A DNA stretch of 45,278 nt, taken from the NCBI RefSeq assembly GCF_008386575.1, contig NZ_VUOA01000015.1, positions 1-45,278 of the forward strand, in the 5' to 3' direction. Source of the stretch: Salinarimonas soli (lineage in GTDB: Bacteria > Pseudomonadota > Alphaproteobacteria > Rhizobiales > Beijerinckiaceae). Made by a program: the position numbers and the translations under genes. The notes under the pieces were generated by a model. It saw only the letters and a program-made list of their open reading frames with translations. It did no database searches and had not been told where the DNA came from. Below are positions 17,455 through 25,095 of the stretch, piece after piece (position 1 is the stretch's first letter; each line of letters opens with the position of its first letter).

Positions 17455-18479
17455 CCGCCGATACCCTCCCCGCTCCCGCCCAGGCCGCCGCCACGGCCCG
17501 CCCCCGCCTCGGCTTCCTCGGCGTCGGCTGGATCGGCCGGCACCGAATGCAGGCGATCGTCGAGACGGGCGCCGTCGAGGTGGCCGCCCTCGCCGACCCC
17601 TCCCCCGAGATGGCCCGCGAGGCCGGCGCCCTCGCGCCCGGCGCCGAGATCGTCTCGACCCTCGACGACCTCCTCGACGCAGGCGTGGACGGCGTGGTGA
17701 TCGCGACGCCGAGCGCCATGCATGCCGAGCAGTCGATCCGGGCGCTGGAGCGCGGCGCGGCGGTGTTCTGCCAGAAGCCGCTCGGGCGCACGGCGGACGA
17801 GGTGCGGGCGGTTGTCGACGCGGCGCGGGCCGCGGACCGCCTGCTCGCCGTCGACCTCTCTTATCGCTTCACCGACGGCATGCGCCGCATCCGCGAGCTG
17901 ATCGCGGGCGGCGAGCTCGGCGTGGTCTTCGCGGCCGACCTCACGTTCCACAACGCCTACGGGCCGGACAAGCCCTGGTTCTACGATCCCGCCCTGTCGG
18001 GGGGCGGCTGCGTGATGGATCTCGGCGTCCACCTCGTGGATCTCGCGCTCTGGGCCCTCGACTTCCCCGAGATCGCCGATGTCTCGGCCTCGCTCATGGC
18101 GGGGGGAGCGCCGCTGCGGGACCCGAGCGCGCAGGTGGAGGACTACGCCGTCGCGACCGTGACCACCACCACCGGCACCGTGCTGCGGCTCGCCTGCTCA
18201 TGGCGGCTTCAGGCCGGGCGCGACGCCGTGATCCAGGCGGCCTTCTACGGCACCGGCGGCGGTGCGGCGCTCGAGAACGTGGACGGCTCGTTCTACGATT
18301 TCCGTGCCGAGCGCTTCCGCGGCACCGCCCGCGAGACGCTGAGCACCCCGCCCGAGGCGTGGGGCGGGCGCGCCGCCGCCGACTGGGCGACGCGGCTTGC
18401 CGCCGGCGAGCGCTTCGACCCGTCGGCCGAGCATCTGGTCACGGTCGCGCGGGTGATGGACCGCATCTACGGGCGCTGA
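17451..18479 (+). CDS. Gfo/Idh/MocA family oxidoreductase
   Basis: A 342-residue NAD(P)-dependent oxidoreductase. The N-terminal Rossmann fold has GFLGVGWIGRHRMQAI (residues about 19-34). The family's 'EKP' motif appears as CQKPLGRTADE, with Gln in place of Glu. The C-terminal beta-sheet domain contains LSYRFTDGMRRI, SGGGCVMDLGVHLVDLALW and the substrate-side VEDYAVATV. Members oxidise or epimerise sugars, inositols and amino sugars. The GTG start at 17451 overlaps the preceding TGA (GTGA), and no ATG fits better, so coupling to the dehydrogenase is clear. Similar pairs exist elsewhere fused as one bi-domain protein. Confidence 0.9.
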   Translation: MTADTLPAPAQAAATARPRLGFLGVGWIGRHRMQAIVETGAVEVAALADPSPEMAREAGALAPGAEIVSTLDDLLDAGVDGVVIATPSAMHAEQSIRALERGAAVFCQKPLGRTADEVRAVVDAARAADRLLAVDLSYRFTDGMRRIRELIAGGELGVVFAADLTFHNAYGPDKPWFYDPALSGGGCVMDLGVHLVDLALWALDFPEIADVSASLMAGGAPLRDPSAQVEDYAVATVTTTTGTVLRLACSWRLQAGRDAVIQAAFYGTGGGAALENVDGSFYDFRAERFRGTARETLSTPPEAWGGRAAADWATRLAAGERFDPSAEHLVTVARVMDRIYGR

Positions 18480-18587
18480 ACGCAGCCCTGTCGAAACGGA
18501 AAGGAACGTGGTCAAGGGCCCGTTAACCAGGATCGATCATGGTGAATCCCGGCGCAGACACGGCGCCTTGTAGAGGAAAGCGTCACC

Positions 18588-19196
18588 ATGTCGGTCATCC
18601 GTCGGTTCCTGATCGCCCCATCCCTCGCGCGCCTGATCCGCCGGAGCCTGGGCGCGAGCCGGCTGACCGAGGCCCATATGGCGACGGTGCCGGGGCGCCA
18701 CGTCCACGTGCACGTGGAGCCCGAGGCCGCCCATCTCGTGCTCTCGACGGCCCAGGACACGGAGTGGTTCCCCCTGTCGCCCTCGCAGGCCGAGAGCCTC
18801 ATGGAAGCCGCGGCGGGCCGGGTCACCTATGACCGGACCGAGATCAACATCGACGGCGCGCTCGTGCGCATCGACAGCTTCGTGGCACCTGGGCCCCTCG
18901 ACGTCGCCGGGATCGAGTTCGCCGACGCGGCCGCCGCCGCCGCCTTCGAGACGCCGATCTGGCTCGGCCACGAGATCACCCACGAGAAGAACTGCGACAA
19001 CCGCAGCATCGCGCTGCACAACCTCTCGCTCGCCGTCGAGATGCCGATCTCGGACGCGATCGTCGAGGCGGTTCTCGACCTCGTCGACCAGCAGGAGCTG
19101 CGCGCCCTCCTCGGCCGCGCGAAGGTCCAGACCGCCGCCGAGACGCCCTCCCCCGTCGAGGCCTTCGACCACATGGATGCCGCCGTCGCCGCGTGA
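18588..19196 (+). CDS. Degenerate CYTH-like protein
   Basis: A 202-residue cytoplasmic protein. The order of segments follows the CYTH (triphosphate tunnel) fold. VIRRFLIAP at the start sits where active enzymes have EIERKFLV. Next come HVHVHVEPEAAHLVLS, TEWFPLSPSQAESLMEAAAG, VTYDRTEINIDGALVRIDSF, LDVAGIEFADAAAAAAF and WLGHEITHEKNCDNRSIA. The catalytic ExExK motif is lost (Ser, Ile and Arg stand at its key positions), so triphosphatase or cyclase activity is unlikely. A GAGGAAA ribosome binding site supports the ATG at 18588. The gene ends 2 nt from the convergent full-length minC. The fold assignment is by eye; the role is unknown. Confidence 0.72.
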   Translation: MSVIRRFLIAPSLARLIRRSLGASRLTEAHMATVPGRHVHVHVEPEAAHLVLSTAQDTEWFPLSPSQAESLMEAAAGRVTYDRTEINIDGALVRIDSFVAPGPLDVAGIEFADAAAAAAFETPIWLGHEITHEKNCDNRSIALHNLSLAVEMPISDAIVEAVLDLVDQQELRALLGRAKVQTAAETPSPVEAFDHMDAAVAA

Positions 19197-19198
19197 GC

Positions 19199-19927
19199 TT
19201 AAGCCGGCAGGCGCGAGATCCGCAGCCGGTCGCCCGCCAGCGACACCATCGCGGCGCCGCCGAACATCTCGGCCTCGATGTCGTCGGCGGTCTTGAAGCA
19301 GCCGTCGATGGCGAGAAGCTCCGCCTCCAGGCGGCTGCAATGGATCCGGGCGGCCGAGTGGCCGTCCGCCCCCGCGATCACCCGTCCGCGGATCGCGCCG
19401 TAGACGTGCACGGACCCGCCGGCGATCACCTCGGCGCCGGAGGCGATGGCGCCCACGACCGTGACGTCGCCCTCCAGGAACATGATGGACTGGCCCGAGC
19501 GGACGGGGCCGTCGATCACGAGCGAGCGCACCTTGGACGGGGGCTCGGCGGCGACGCCGGAGGCCTCGGGCGCCGGATGGGCGCTCGGTTCCGCCGGCGT
19601 CGCGTCGACCTCCACGAGCTTTCCGCCCTTGAACACGGGCGGCATGTCGGGCCCGGCCAAAGCCGGGCTCACGCCCTCCAGCCCGACCACCCGCACGCCG
19701 CGCTGGCCGAGGGATGCCAGGAGCCCCAGGACGTCGGCGCGAGGCACGTGCAGGCGCGTGAGGTCGAGGATGACGGCGCGCCCGTCGAAGAAGCCGGGCG
19801 ACCCGTGGTGCAGGCGGTCGAAACCCACGAGCCATTCGGCGAGCGGAGCCTCGGGGGCGAGAACGAGCGCCACGAAGGAGCGGCCGCGAAAGCGCAAGGG
19901 GGCGTGGCGGAGGGCGGGTTCGGTCAC
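19199..19927 (-). CDS. minC: Septum site-determining protein MinC (full length)
   Basis: A 242-residue division inhibitor with both MinC domains. Residues 10-85 match the N-terminal FtsZ-antagonising domain (FRGRSFVALVLAP, AVILDLTRLHVP, GVRVVGLEGV). A Pro/Ala/Glu-rich linker follows (105-133), then the C-terminal beta-helix (140-238) with the MinD-contacting RSGQ at 143-146, GAEVIAGGSVHVYGAIRGR and ELLAIDGCFKTADDI. The start is a GTG at 19927; the open frame upstream of it has no MinC character. It is unusual that this gene lies 247 nt downstream of minE rather than before minD, where a second, shortened minC resides. A hairpin lies between minE and this gene, so it may have its own promoter. 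Confidence 0.9.
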   Translation of the reverse strand: MTEPALRHAPLRFRGRSFVALVLAPEAPLAEWLVGFDRLHHGSPGFFDGRAVILDLTRLHVPRADVLGLLASLGQRGVRVVGLEGVSPALAGPDMPPVFKGGKLVEVDATPAEPSAHPAPEASGVAAEPPSKVRSLVIDGPVRSGQSIMFLEGDVTVVGAIASGAEVIAGGSVHVYGAIRGRVIAGADGHSAARIHCSRLEAELLAIDGCFKTADDIEAEMFGGAAMVSLAGDRLRISRLPA

Positions 19928-20072
19928 GGCGGGATGGTTTCCGGAACGATCGTGGGCTGGATGAAAGCGACAGGCGGCGCACGCCGGGGCGGCAGGCCGC
20001 GGGGCGCCGCTTCTGCGACGCCGGCACGGGCATGGCAAGCCCCGGGGCGGATGCAACGCAAATGAACGGATC

Positions 20073-20087
20073 GCCCGAAACGGGCGC
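20073..20087 (-). terminator. Candidate terminator hairpin between minE and full-length minC
   Basis: Read on the minus strand this is CGCCCG, loop TTT, CGGGCG, followed by a moderately T-rich stretch. It lies about 90 nt after the minE stop. It could end the short-minC/minD/minE transcript before full-length minC. Confidence 0.4.
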
Positions 20088-20174
20088 GTTGTCTCGATCG
20101 TGCCGCGGCGTCCGGCCTGAGCCGCATCGAAAACGGCGCAGACCGGACGTCGAGGATGGAAGCCCGGACCTCGA

Positions 20175-20444
20175 TCAGCCGGCGAGCTTCAGGGTTCCGC
20201 CCGTGGGGATCTCGATCTCGACCTCGAGGGTCGAGACGGCGTTGCCGCGGTCCATCTTCACCTGGACCTTGTCGCGATCGAGCTTCACGTGCTTGGCGAT
20301 GACCTCAAGGATCTCCTCACGCAGGAGATTTACGAGATCCGAGCCGCCGCCCACGATGGTGCGCTCGTGAGAGAGCAGGATCTGGAGCCGCTCCCTGGCG
20401 ACCGGCGCCGTCTGGCGGCGCGAGAGGAAGCTCAGCAGGTTCAT
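20175..20444 (-). CDS. minE: Cell division topological specificity factor MinE
   Basis: An 89-residue protein that stimulates the MinD ATPase and drives Min pattern formation. The N-terminal membrane-targeting stretch is MNLLSFLSRR. The anti-MinCD contact region follows (ARERLQILLSHER, residues about 16-28). The C-terminal dimerisation domain includes LREEILEVIAKHVKLD and the strands VQVKMD and LEVEIEIP. Length and order are standard. Its ATG overlaps the minD stop codon by 4 nt, so the two are translationally coupled. Confidence 0.97.
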   Translation of the reverse strand: MNLLSFLSRRQTAPVARERLQILLSHERTIVGGGSDLVNLLREEILEVIAKHVKLDRDKVQVKMDRGNAVSTLEVEIEIPTGGTLKLAG

Positions 20445-21259
20445 GCCGCCGCCCTCCGGCCGAAGAGCTTGTTGAGGAGGGTCTTGCGCTCGGTCGGGAC
20501 CGCGATCTCGACCGACTCGCCCTTGAGGCGGCGGGCGGCGTCCATGTAGGCGCGGGCGGGCGCGCTCATCGGGCTGTTGAGCGTGACGGGCGCGCCCATG
20601 TTCGAGGCCCGCAGCACCTCCTGGCTCTCGGGGATGATGCCGAGCAGCGGGATCGACAGGATCTCGAGCACGTCCTCCTTGGAGAGCATGTCGCCGCGCG
20701 CCGCGCGGATCGGGTCGAAGCGGGTGAGGAGCAGGTGCTTCTCCATGCGCTCGCCGCGCTCCGCCTTCTCGGTCTTCGAGTCGAGGAGGCCGATGATGCG
20801 GTCGGAGTCGCGCACGGAGGAGACCTCCGGGTTCGTCACGACCACCGCGAGGTCCGCGTGGCGCATGGCCAGCGTCGCGCCGCGCTCGATGCCGGCGGGG
20901 CTGTCGCAGATCACCCAGTCGAACTTCTCGCGCAGCTCCGCGATGACGCGGGCGACGCCCTCTTCCGTCAGCGCGTCCTTGTCGCGGGTCTGGGAGGCGG
21001 CGAGCAGCGACAGGTTCTCGACCCGCTTGTCGCGGATGAGCGCCTGGGCGAGCTTCGCGTTGCCCTGGACCACGCTGATGAGATCGAACACGACCCGGCG
21101 CTCGGCGCCCATGACGAGATCGAGGTTGCGCAGGCCGACGTCGAAGTCGACCACGACCACCTTCTCGCCGCAGGATGCCAGCGCCGCGCCGATCGCGGCG
21201 GTGGAGGTGGTCTTGCCGACGCCTCCCTTGCCGGAGGTCACGACCAATACTTTCGACAT
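20441..21259 (-). CDS. minD: Septum site-determining ATPase MinD
   Basis: A 272-residue ParA-type ATPase that dimerises on the membrane with ATP and recruits MinC and MinE. The deviant Walker A motif is SGKGGVGKTTST at the N-terminus (residues about 9-20). VVDFDVGLRNLDLVMG is the A' region, and DWVICDSPAGIE is the Walker B-containing segment. The C-terminal amphipathic membrane-targeting helix is visible (KTLLNKLFGRR). The short minC ends 25 nt upstream and minE overlaps downstream. All residues needed for function appear intact. Confidence 0.97.
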   Translation of the reverse strand: MSKVLVVTSGKGGVGKTTSTAAIGAALASCGEKVVVVDFDVGLRNLDLVMGAERRVVFDLISVVQGNAKLAQALIRDKRVENLSLLAASQTRDKDALTEEGVARVIAELREKFDWVICDSPAGIERGATLAMRHADLAVVVTNPEVSSVRDSDRIIGLLDSKTEKAERGERMEKHLLLTRFDPIRAARGDMLSKEDVLEILSIPLLGIIPESQEVLRASNMGAPVTLNSPMSAPARAYMDAARRLKGESVEIAVPTERKTLLNKLFGRRAAA

Positions 21260-21284
21260 ATGTCTCCCCTTCTTTCAGACTGTG

Positions 21285-21848
21285 TCAGTCGAGCGCCGTG
21301 ACGCTCATGGCTTGCCCGTCCACACGGACCTGGGCCGGCTTGTTCCGCAGGCTCGCGGCGATCTCGTCGGCGGTCGTGTAGAGACCGTTGATGACGAGAA
21401 GCTCCGGATCGAGGCTGCTGCAGATGATGCGGGCGCCCGAGTCGCCGCCGAAGCCCGCGAAGGCCCGGCCCCTCAGGGCCCCGTAGACGTGGATCGAGCC
21501 GCCGGCCACGATCTCGGCGCCGGAGCTGACGCTCCCGAAGATCGTGACGCTGCCCTCGGGGAAACGGATCGACTGGCCCGACCGCACGGGACGATCGATG
21601 AACAGGCAGGGCGCGACGTCGCCGGCGGCGACGGTGGCTTCCTCCGCGCCGGCCTTGGACGCCAGGGCCTCGGCCCGCCGCAGGCTCTCGACGCGGCGCA
21701 GGCCGTCGGACTTGAGGCTCTGCTCCCAGAGCTCCGCGAAGAGGGCCGCCACCTCGGCCTTGCGGACGTCCGCGAGGGGACGGCGGGTGGGAGCGAGGCG
21801 ACGGTTCACGGGTGACCGCCGGGGCGGCGACGACTGGATTCGTTTCAT
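21285..21848 (-). CDS. Short MinC paralogue: MinC C-terminal domain with a replaced N-terminus
   Basis: A 187-residue protein in the normal minC position just before minD. Residues 83-185 are a clear MinC C-terminal beta-helix: RSGQ at 89-92, GAEIVAGGSIHVYGALRGR, SGARIICSSLDPELLVINGLYTTADEI. The FtsZ-inhibiting N-terminal domain is absent. In its place are about 80 residues with a strongly basic start (KRIQSSPPRRSPVNRRLAPTRR) and a helical segment (EVAALFAELWEQSLKSDGLRR). No lost MinC N-domain is visible in other frames upstream, so this does not look like a recent frameshift. It should still be able to bind MinD. The aspartate found after RSGQ in the full-length copy (EGDV) is Ser here (EGSV). 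A CtrA box lies 45 nt upstream. Confidence 0.88.
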   Translation of the reverse strand: MKRIQSSPPRRSPVNRRLAPTRRPLADVRKAEVAALFAELWEQSLKSDGLRRVESLRRAEALASKAGAEEATVAAGDVAPCLFIDRPVRSGQSIRFPEGSVTIFGSVSSGAEIVAGGSIHVYGALRGRAFAGFGGDSGARIICSSLDPELLVINGLYTTADEIAASLRNKPAQVRVDGQAMSVTALD

Positions 21849-21893
21849 GGAAGCGCCTGGTCCTGTGATGGGTAAAATTTGCCGTGCACGTGG

Positions 21894-21908
21894 TTAATTG
21901 CGGGTTAA
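21894..21908 (-). promoter_or_regulatory. Perfect CtrA box upstream of the min operon
   Basis: TTAA, 7 nt, TTAA, exactly the alphaproteobacterial CtrA consensus, sits 45 nt before the first codon of the short minC gene. The region 21849-22153 has no gene. CtrA control of min genes is known in Sinorhizobium, which supports the reading. The motif works on either strand; it faces the min operon, while the neighbouring kinase gene ends on the far side. Confidence 0.7.
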
Positions 21909-22153
21909 TGCCCCGCGGCACGGCCCACCTTTCGCGAGCCATCGGGGGCGGCTCGCGCGCAAAAACGCATTTTTCGTCCGCAGCTTGGGCGCTTACGCTG
22001 CGGGAACCGGGCATTAAGGAAAGAAAACGGGCGTCGGCCGACTCACCGCGGACGGCGCGACGCGTGGCAGGCTCGCGCGGCACGCCGCGCCGAGAGCGGG
22101 CGATGGCGCGGGGTGCCGAATCGTCCTGCCGTGGAGAGCGCTCCCGCCCGCCG

Positions 22154-24478
22154 CTAGCGGGCGAGGTTCTCCAGGGGCACGCTGAGGTCCATCTCGAGCC
22201 CGCTCGGGCGCCAGTTGTGGCGTAGCTCGCCGCCGAGCTGGCCGGCGATGGAGCGGGCGGCGAGCACGGTGCCGAAGCCCTGCCGCTCCGGGGCGCCCTT
22301 GACCTCCGGGCCGCCGATCTCCTGCCAGCGCAGGTGCAGGACGCCGTCCGTCACCTGCGTGACGATCTCGACGCGGCCCGCGGGAGCCGAGAGCGCCCCG
22401 TACTTCATGGCGTTCGTCGCCTGCTCGTGCAGGCACAGGGCGAGGGCCGTCGCGCTCTTCGATCCGAGCAGGGCGTCGGATCCCCGCACTACGATCCGGT
22501 CCGCGCGGCCCTGCGCGTAAGGCGAAAGAAGCAGCTCGATCAGCCCCCGCACGCTCTGCCCCTCCACGTCGGGCGCGCTCTCCGGACTGTGGGGCCGGAC
22601 ATATTCATGCGCCTGGGCCAGCGCATGCAGACGGTGGCGCAGGTTGTCGGCGAAGGTCGCCGCCTCCGGCTGGCCGCGCGCCGAGAGGGCGACGAGGCCC
22701 CCGACCACGGCGAAGATATTCTTGATCCGGTGCGACAGCTCCCGCGCGAGGAGCTCGCGGGCCTCCTCGGTGCGCTTGCGCGCCGTGATGTCGAGGCTCA
22801 CCGCGACCGCGCCCGTGACGGCGCCGGAGGCGTCCCGAAGGGGGCTCGCCGAGGATAGGAGCGTCAGCGACGGCCGGCCGTCCTCGAAGACGAGCTCGTA
22901 TTCCTCGTCCCGCACGTCCTCGCCCCGGACGGCGCGCTGGAGCGGCAGCTCGCTCGGGTCCGCAGGCGCTCCGCGATAACGCATGCGGATGCCGGTGATG
23001 GATCCAGCGCCCGTCGTCGTCAGGGACGCCGTCGAGGTCTCGGCCACGCCCATCAGGCCCCCCGCGTAGCCGTTGCGCATCACGCGGCGGACCTGGAGGT
23101 CGTCGGTGAACCAGACCGCCACGGGGGCCGTCGCGAGGAGCGCCTGGAGCTGCCCGGTCTGCGCCGCGAGGACGCCGGCCGTCGTCTTCTGCTCGTTGAT
23201 GTCGGTGCAGGTGCCGTACCAGCGCTCGATCGCGCCGGCTTCGTCCCGGACCGGGAGGGCGCGGCCCAGAACCCAGCGGTAATCGCCGGACCGATGGCGC
23301 AGGCGATACTCGATCTCGTAGGGTTCGCCGGTGGCGAGCGAGTGGCGCCACGCGGTCCAGGCGCGCTCCTGGTCGTCGGGATGGAACATGCCATTCCAGC
23401 CCTCGCCGTCCGTGGTGCCCTCCGGAACGCCCGTGAACTCGTACCAGCGCTTGTTGAAGTAGTCGTGATCCCCGTTCGGGCGCGTCGACCAGACCATCTG
23501 GGGCATGGTGTCGAGGATCGCGCGCAGGCGCTGCTCGCTCGTGCGCAACGCCTCCTCGTCGCGCTTGCGCTCGGTGATGTCGCGATGGGCCCCGACCAGC
23601 CGGATCGGCCGCCCCGCCTCGTCCCGCTCGATCTCCGCCACGGCCGCGATCCAGCGCACCTCGCCGTCGCTTGGGCGGATGATGCGGTACTCGGCGCGGT
23701 AGGAGGTCTCGCCCTTGCGGACGGCGGCGATGAAGCCGCCCTCGGTGCGCGCGCGGTCATCGGGATGGATGCGTCGCACCCATTCCTCATGGGTCTCGTC
23801 GGCGGCATCCACGGGCAGGCCATGGATGCGCAGATATTGGGGCGAGCGCCGGTTCTTGAACCCGCTGCGCAGGTCGACCTCCAGGCCGCCTACGCCCGCG
23901 ATGTCCTGGACCCGCTCCAGCTCGGCCTCGCGCTCGGCGAGCCTCAGCATCAGGCGGCGATGCTCCAGCTGCGTCATGGCCTGCCGGGCGAGCGCCCGCA
24001 GGGTGTCGGCCTGCTCGTCTGTGAGGCCGTCCGGCCGGGGCTGGTGGTCGAGGACGCAGACGGTGCCGATGGGCACACCCTCGGGGGTCTCGATGAGGGC
24101 ACCGGCATAGAAGCGCAGGTGCGGGGCGCCCTGGACGAGGGGATTGCAGGCAAAGCGCGGGTCGCGGGTGGTGTCGGGCACCACGAAGAGATCGCGCTGC
24201 AGGATGGCATGGGCGCAGATCGAGACGTCGACCGGCGTCTCGCGCACGCCGAGGCCGATCTCCGCCTTGAAGAACTGCCGCGTCTCCTCGACGAGGTTCA
24301 CGACCGCGATGGGCGCGCGGCACACCCGCGCCGCGATCGCGCACAGGTCGTCGAAGGCCTGCTCGGGCGGGGTGTCGAGGATCGCGTAGCGGCTGAGCGC
24401 CTCCAGGCGCGCGCGCACGTCGTGGGCCGCTTCCGTGCGGCTGTCGAACGGGAGGAGCGTCTTCGCGGAGGAGGTCAC
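22154..24478 (-). CDS. GAF/PAS sensor histidine kinase of the HWE family
   Basis: A 774-residue soluble kinase. A GAF domain covers about residues 25-175 (ILDTPPEQAFDDLCAIAARV, then IGTVCVLDHQPR). Three PAS/PAC units follow (about 190-310, 315-435 and 445-570), the first two of the PAS_3 type (YRAEYRIIRPSDGEVRWI; YRLRHRSGDYRWVLGR). The dimerisation helix contains LLARELSHRIKNIFAVV, and the ATPase part has ALCLHEQATNAMKYGALS and LRWQEIGG, giving the H, W and E marks of the HWE family. It overlaps the upstream receiver gene by 4 nt, so the receiver is its likely partner. HWE kinases in this group often answer light, redox or general stress; the cue here is unknown. Confidence 0.93.
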   Translation of the reverse strand: MTSSAKTLLPFDSRTEAAHDVRARLEALSRYAILDTPPEQAFDDLCAIAARVCRAPIAVVNLVEETRQFFKAEIGLGVRETPVDVSICAHAILQRDLFVVPDTTRDPRFACNPLVQGAPHLRFYAGALIETPEGVPIGTVCVLDHQPRPDGLTDEQADTLRALARQAMTQLEHRRLMLRLAEREAELERVQDIAGVGGLEVDLRSGFKNRRSPQYLRIHGLPVDAADETHEEWVRRIHPDDRARTEGGFIAAVRKGETSYRAEYRIIRPSDGEVRWIAAVAEIERDEAGRPIRLVGAHRDITERKRDEEALRTSEQRLRAILDTMPQMVWSTRPNGDHDYFNKRWYEFTGVPEGTTDGEGWNGMFHPDDQERAWTAWRHSLATGEPYEIEYRLRHRSGDYRWVLGRALPVRDEAGAIERWYGTCTDINEQKTTAGVLAAQTGQLQALLATAPVAVWFTDDLQVRRVMRNGYAGGLMGVAETSTASLTTTGAGSITGIRMRYRGAPADPSELPLQRAVRGEDVRDEEYELVFEDGRPSLTLLSSASPLRDASGAVTGAVAVSLDITARKRTEEARELLARELSHRIKNIFAVVGGLVALSARGQPEAATFADNLRHRLHALAQAHEYVRPHSPESAPDVEGQSVRGLIELLLSPYAQGRADRIVVRGSDALLGSKSATALALCLHEQATNAMKYGALSAPAGRVEIVTQVTDGVLHLRWQEIGGPEVKGAPERQGFGTVLAARSIAGQLGGELRHNWRPSGLEMDLSVPLENLAR

Positions 24479-24840
24479 GAGTGGGCTCCGGACGCAAGCA
24501 AAGGCGCGATCGCCTCGATGATCTGAGGTCCATGATAGGGCTTGGGGATGAAGTGTACATCCCGCAGCGTCGGCGGAATCTCCTCAGGCCGCGATCCCGA
24601 GATGAACACGATCGGCGTCCCCTGCTCGGCGAGCCTCGCGGCGACCTCGTAGGTCTTGCCGTCGAGGACGTCGATGTCGAGCAGGGCGAGGCCCACGGGC
24701 TCGGCCATCGCGGCGCGCGCGTCGGACACGGAGGAGCAGATCACGACCTGGACCGAGGGCGCCTGCTTGTGGATGAGGAGCTCGAGCTCGAGGGCGACGA
24801 AGAACTCGTCCTCCACGACGAGGACGCGACTGGCATGCAC
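24475..24840 (-). CDS. Single-domain response regulator
   Basis: A 121-residue stand-alone receiver domain. The acidic pair is Glu10-Asp11 (VVEDEFF), the phospho-acceptor is Asp55 (LALLDIDV), the switch Ser is Ser81 (IVFISGS) and the conserved Lys is Lys100 (FIPKPY). There is no output domain, so it acts by protein contact or as a phosphate relay or sink. It is transcribed ahead of the HWE kinase and overlaps it by 4 nt (ATGA), making a clear two-component pair. Genes of this arrangement are frequent in Hyphomicrobiales. Confidence 0.93.
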   Translation of the reverse strand: MHASRVLVVEDEFFVALELELLIHKQAPSVQVVICSSVSDARAAMAEPVGLALLDIDVLDGKTYEVAARLAEQGTPIVFISGSRPEEIPPTLRDVHFIPKPYHGPQIIEAIAPLLASGAHS

Positions 24841-25095
24841 GGCGGCAGGTCTCCCCTTGAGGGCCAGGCGCTATAACGCCGAGCGGCCAAGCCGGTTCCA
24901 CCGGCACGGACGGGGCGGCCGGGACGGGCCCGCGGTGGTTCATAGTGGGCTCTGCCGCACGGCGCCACCCCCGGCCGGCCCGGTCGGAACCACCCGGGCC
25001 GGTGACGTGTTTCAGCGCCGCCCCGTGGCGCCGCTCCAGACGCGCCCGTCCCGCCCCGACCCGTTCCCACCCAGACCGACACGAGCCGGCCTCCG

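Noticed and set aside
18503-18524. GGAAC...CGTT resembling an EcfG promoter before the CYTH-like gene
   Set aside because: The spacing is 13 nt, too short for the 16-17 nt the sigma factor needs.
19928-20056. A longer MinC start at 20056
   Set aside because: The extra 43 residues are Pro/Arg/Cys-rich and unlike any MinC N-terminus; the GTG at 19927 places the N-domain correctly.
21849-22083. A possible broken MinC N-domain upstream of the short minC
   Set aside because: All three frames were read; none shows MinC N-domain motifs, and the CtrA box lies here.
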